A stretch of 64,000 nucleotides of DNA from Streptomyces sp. V1I1 (lineage in GTDB: Bacteria; Actinomycetota; Actinomycetes; Streptomycetales; Streptomycetaceae). Below are positions 61,848 through 64,000 of the stretch, one piece after another. A program made the position numbers and the translations under genes. Positions within the stretch are counted from its first letter, which is position 1. Each line of letters begins with the position of its first letter. The stretch covers positions 1,550,001 to 1,614,000 of the forward strand of contig NZ_JAUSZH010000001.1 of assembly GCF_030817355.1 (NCBI RefSeq). Direction: 5' to 3'. Under the pieces are notes generated by a model. The model was not told the DNA's origin. It was given only the letters and a program-made list of their open reading frames with translations, and did not search any database.

Positions 61848-63106
61848 ACGTCCGCCTGAGAGGGCGTGTGCCCGGGCACGTGCACCGGATCGAGCCGCCC
61901 GCGTCACGCCTGCGCCGGATCCGGGAGTCGGCGAGGGTCCGGCTGTCGGCGGGGCGCCTGCGCAGGGTCCGGCTGCCCGAGTCACGCCTGCGCCGGGTCG
62001 CGCTGCTCGTCGCGCTGGTACTGGTGGCCGCCTCGGTCGTCGCGCTCTGGCCGCGTCCGGAGAAGGTCCAGGTCACGGCGTACTTCCCGCGCACGGTGGG
62101 CATCTACCCCGGCTCGGACGTACGCGTCCTCGGTGTCCGGATCGGCGAGGTCAAGAAGATCACGCCGAGCGGCAACCGGGTGCGGGTGGAGCTGGAGTAC
62201 GAGGCCGGGCGCAAGGTCCCCGCCGACGCCAAGGCCGCGATCATCAACTCCTCGGTGGTCAGCGACCGTTACGTACAGCTGCTGCCGGTGTACCGGAGCG
62301 GGCCGGCGCTGAAGGACGGTGCCGTCATCCCCGAGGACCGGACGGCCGTCCCGGTCGAGCTGGACCGCGTCTTCGACAGCCTCCACACGACGGCCGAGGC
62401 GCTCGGTCCGCGCGGGGCCAACACGGACGGTTCGCTGTCCCGGCTCCTCGGGGTGAGCGCGGACAACCTCCAGGGCCAGGGGAAGCAGATGCACCAGACG
62501 GTGGAGGATCTGTCGCTGGCGGTCGGCACGCTGTCCGACGGCCGGAAGGACCTGTTCGGCACCGTACGGAATCTTCAGGTGTTCACGGCTGTTCTGGCGG
62601 CCGACGACGACAGTGTCCGTTCCTTCAACGACAGCCTCGCCAAGGTGGCCGACCAGCTGGCCGGGGAGCGCAAGGACCTCGCGGCGGCGCTGCGGCACCT
62701 GGGCGTGGCGCTGCGCGATGTGACGGAGTTCGTCAAGGCGAACAAGAAGTCGCTGACGGCCGATGTGAAGGGCCTGAGCAAGGTCACCAAGGTGCTCGTC
62801 ACCCAGCGGGCGGCGCTGGCCGAACTGCTGGAGGTCGCCCCCACCGGGCTGTCCAATCTGCAGAACGCCTACAACCCGTCCTCCGGCACCCTCGACACCC
62901 GTAACAACCCGGACCACCCCCAGGACCCGGCCGCGCTGCTGTGCTCGGTCCTGAAGACGACCGGCGACTCCGGTGGGAAGAACCCCGACTGCCGGGATCT
63001 GGAGAAGCTGTTCGACTCCCTTCCGAAGCTGTCGCCGAACGTGCCGACCGCGGGCACGGGACCGGTGGACAAGACCCTCGGCGGAATCCTGGAGGCCCGT
63101 GCATGA
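61844..63106 (+). CDS. mceD: Mce protein D
   Basis: 420 aa. An unusually Arg-rich N-terminus of about 40 residues built from imperfect RLRRxR-type repeats precedes the anchor (VALLVALVLVAASVVALW). Then MCE domain (GIYPGSDVRVLGVRIGEVKK; INSSVVSDRYVQLLPVY) and a long helical domain. Overlaps mceC and mceE. Confidence 0.93.
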   Translation: MNVRLRGRVPGHVHRIEPPASRLRRIRESARVRLSAGRLRRVRLPESRLRRVALLVALVLVAASVVALWPRPEKVQVTAYFPRTVGIYPGSDVRVLGVRIGEVKKITPSGNRVRVELEYEAGRKVPADAKAAIINSSVVSDRYVQLLPVYRSGPALKDGAVIPEDRTAVPVELDRVFDSLHTTAEALGPRGANTDGSLSRLLGVSADNLQGQGKQMHQTVEDLSLAVGTLSDGRKDLFGTVRNLQVFTAVLAADDDSVRSFNDSLAKVADQLAGERKDLAAALRHLGVALRDVTEFVKANKKSLTADVKGLSKVTKVLVTQRAALAELLEVAPTGLSNLQNAYNPSSGTLDTRNNPDHPQDPAALLCSVLKTTGDSGGKNPDCRDLEKLFDSLPKLSPNVPTAGTGPVDKTLGGILEARA

Positions 63107-64000
63107 GCGCGCTGCGCAAGGGGAGGGCAGCCGCCTGGGCGGCCGTCGGCTCGCTGTTGATTTCCGGCTGCGACATCAACGGGTGGTACGACGTCGACCT
63201 GCCCGGCGGCGCCGCCTCGGACGGCAATGCCTTCAAGGTCACCGTGGAGTTCAGGGACGTCCTCGATCTGGTTCCGCAGTCGTCCGTGAAGGTCAACAAC
63301 GTCACGGTGGGCGCCGTCGAGAAGGTGGAACTGGCCGGCTGGCACGCCAGGGTGCGGCTGCGGGTCGCCGATTCGGTGAAACTGCCCGCCAACGCGGTGG
63401 CCGAGCTGCGGCAGACCAGCATGCTCGGTGAGAAGTACGTGGCGCTGTCCGCCCCGGCGGGTACCGCGCCGGTCGGCAAGCTCGCCGACGGCGCCCGGAT
63501 CCCGCTGTCCCGCAGCGGCCGCAACCCGGAGATCGAAGAGGTGCTGGCCGCGTTGTCGGCTCTGCTCAACGGCGGCGGAGTGGCGCAGCTCAAAACCATC
63601 ACCGTGGAGCTGAACGAGGCCCTGGCGGGCCGGGAGAACCGGGTCAAGTCCCTGCTCACCGAGCTGGACACCTTCCTCGGCGGTCTCGACAGCCAGCGCG
63701 CGGAGATCATCCGCGCGCTGAACGGCATCGACCGGCTGTCCAAGCGACTCGCCAAGGAGAAGACGACGGTCGCCCAGGCCGTCGACACCATGCCGCCCGC
63801 GCTGAAGGTGCTGGCCGACCAGCGCAAGAACCTGACACGGATGCTCACGTCCCTGTCGAAGCTGGGCACGACGGGCACCCGGGTGATCAAGGCCTCGCGG
63901 GACGATGTGGTCGCGAATCTGACGAGCCTGCGGCCGATCCTGGAGCAGTTGAACAAGGCGGGCAACGACCTGCCCAACGCCCTGGAACTCATGACGACGT
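63103..64000 (+). CDS. mceE: Mce protein E lipoprotein (3' end outside window)
   Basis: First approximately 299 residues. Lipoprotein signal with box LLISGCD instead of a membrane helix, as in LprK/MceE. MCE domain (DLVPQSSVKVNNVTVGAVEK; LRQTSMLGEKYVALSAP), then the helical domain. Continues past the right edge; an mceF gene is expected next. Confidence 0.95.
   Translation, partial: MSALRKGRAAAWAAVGSLLISGCDINGWYDVDLPGGAASDGNAFKVTVEFRDVLDLVPQSSVKVNNVTVGAVEKVELAGWHARVRLRVADSVKLPANAVAELRQTSMLGEKYVALSAPAGTAPVGKLADGARIPLSRSGRNPEIEEVLAALSALLNGGGVAQLKTITVELNEALAGRENRVKSLLTELDTFLGGLDSQRAEIIRALNGIDRLSKRLAKEKTTVAQAVDTMPPALKVLADQRKNLTRMLTSLSKLGTTGTRVIKASRDDVVANLTSLRPILEQLNKAGNDLPNALELMTT

Overview
The window is actinobacterial chromosome, almost certainly Streptomyces. 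It has about 70% GC, third-codon-position GC bias, GTG/TTG starts and RGGAG ribosome sites. Typical Streptomyces families are present: XRE/DUF5753 + DUF397 + RsbW-like ATPase, SpdB/RepSA/Xis/Int, DUF6585, a single mce locus and GH46 chitosanase. No complete rRNA or tRNA gene was seen. One tRNA 3' end is probable.

Layout. (1) 1-4.56 kb: a Ser/Thr kinase cut by the window edge, a MocA-like nucleotidyltransferase and malate synthase aceB with promoter and terminator. (2) 4.8-11.6 kb: a WhiJ-type regulatory cassette, a DUF4232 lipoprotein, a large RING-finger/TerD-like protein and a PhzF isomerase. (3) 11.9-16.3 kb: a decayed AICE (pSAM2-type element). A broken ATPase copy is joined to the end of an FtsK-like transfer gene, followed by DUF2637, Rep, Xis and integrase. 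(4) 16.4-29.4 kb: a polymorphic-toxin locus with a 2.3-kaa secreted Rhs protein, a HINT domain, a swapped-in low-GC toxin tip and an overlapping candidate immunity gene. A divergent 1084-aa FG-GAP protein and a second FG-GAP repeat protein follow. (5) 29.7-31.2 kb: a graveyard with a tRNA 3' end, heptanucleotide repeats, and fragments of KdpE, a WXG-like protein and aceB. (6) 31.3-46.5 kb: mixed accessory and household genes: a ketopantoate-reductase-like enzyme, FnIII lipoprotein, CAP-domain protein, two-component system, LysR/M20 pair, several hypotheticals, broken MerR and MFS genes, an exonuclease and a catalase-like protein. (7) 46.6-53.4 kb: chitosanase with its operator, then the urate branch of purine catabolism (NCS2 permease, 8-oxoguanine deaminase, uricase, HIU hydrolase, OHCU decarboxylase, HTH regulator, thiamine-binding-like protein). 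(8) 53.6-64 kb: a lytic transglycosylase, a sigma factor with a membrane anchor, and a complete start of an mce lipid-import operon (mceG, yrbE4A/B, mceA-D, mceE cut by the edge).

How it fits together. The MocA-like protein (molybdenum cofactor for xanthine dehydrogenase), aceB (glyoxylate to malate) and the urate operon all serve purine to glyoxylate catabolism. The aceB and urate promoters carry nearly the same 15-bp inverted repeat, placed identically over the -35 hexamer, so they probably share a regulator. The 4.5-32 kb block between them looks inserted or rearranged. The aceB 3' end plus terminator is present a second time at 31.06-31.2 kb. A 53-bp lipoprotein tail at 6.6 kb recurs at 32.3 kb in the same order and orientation.
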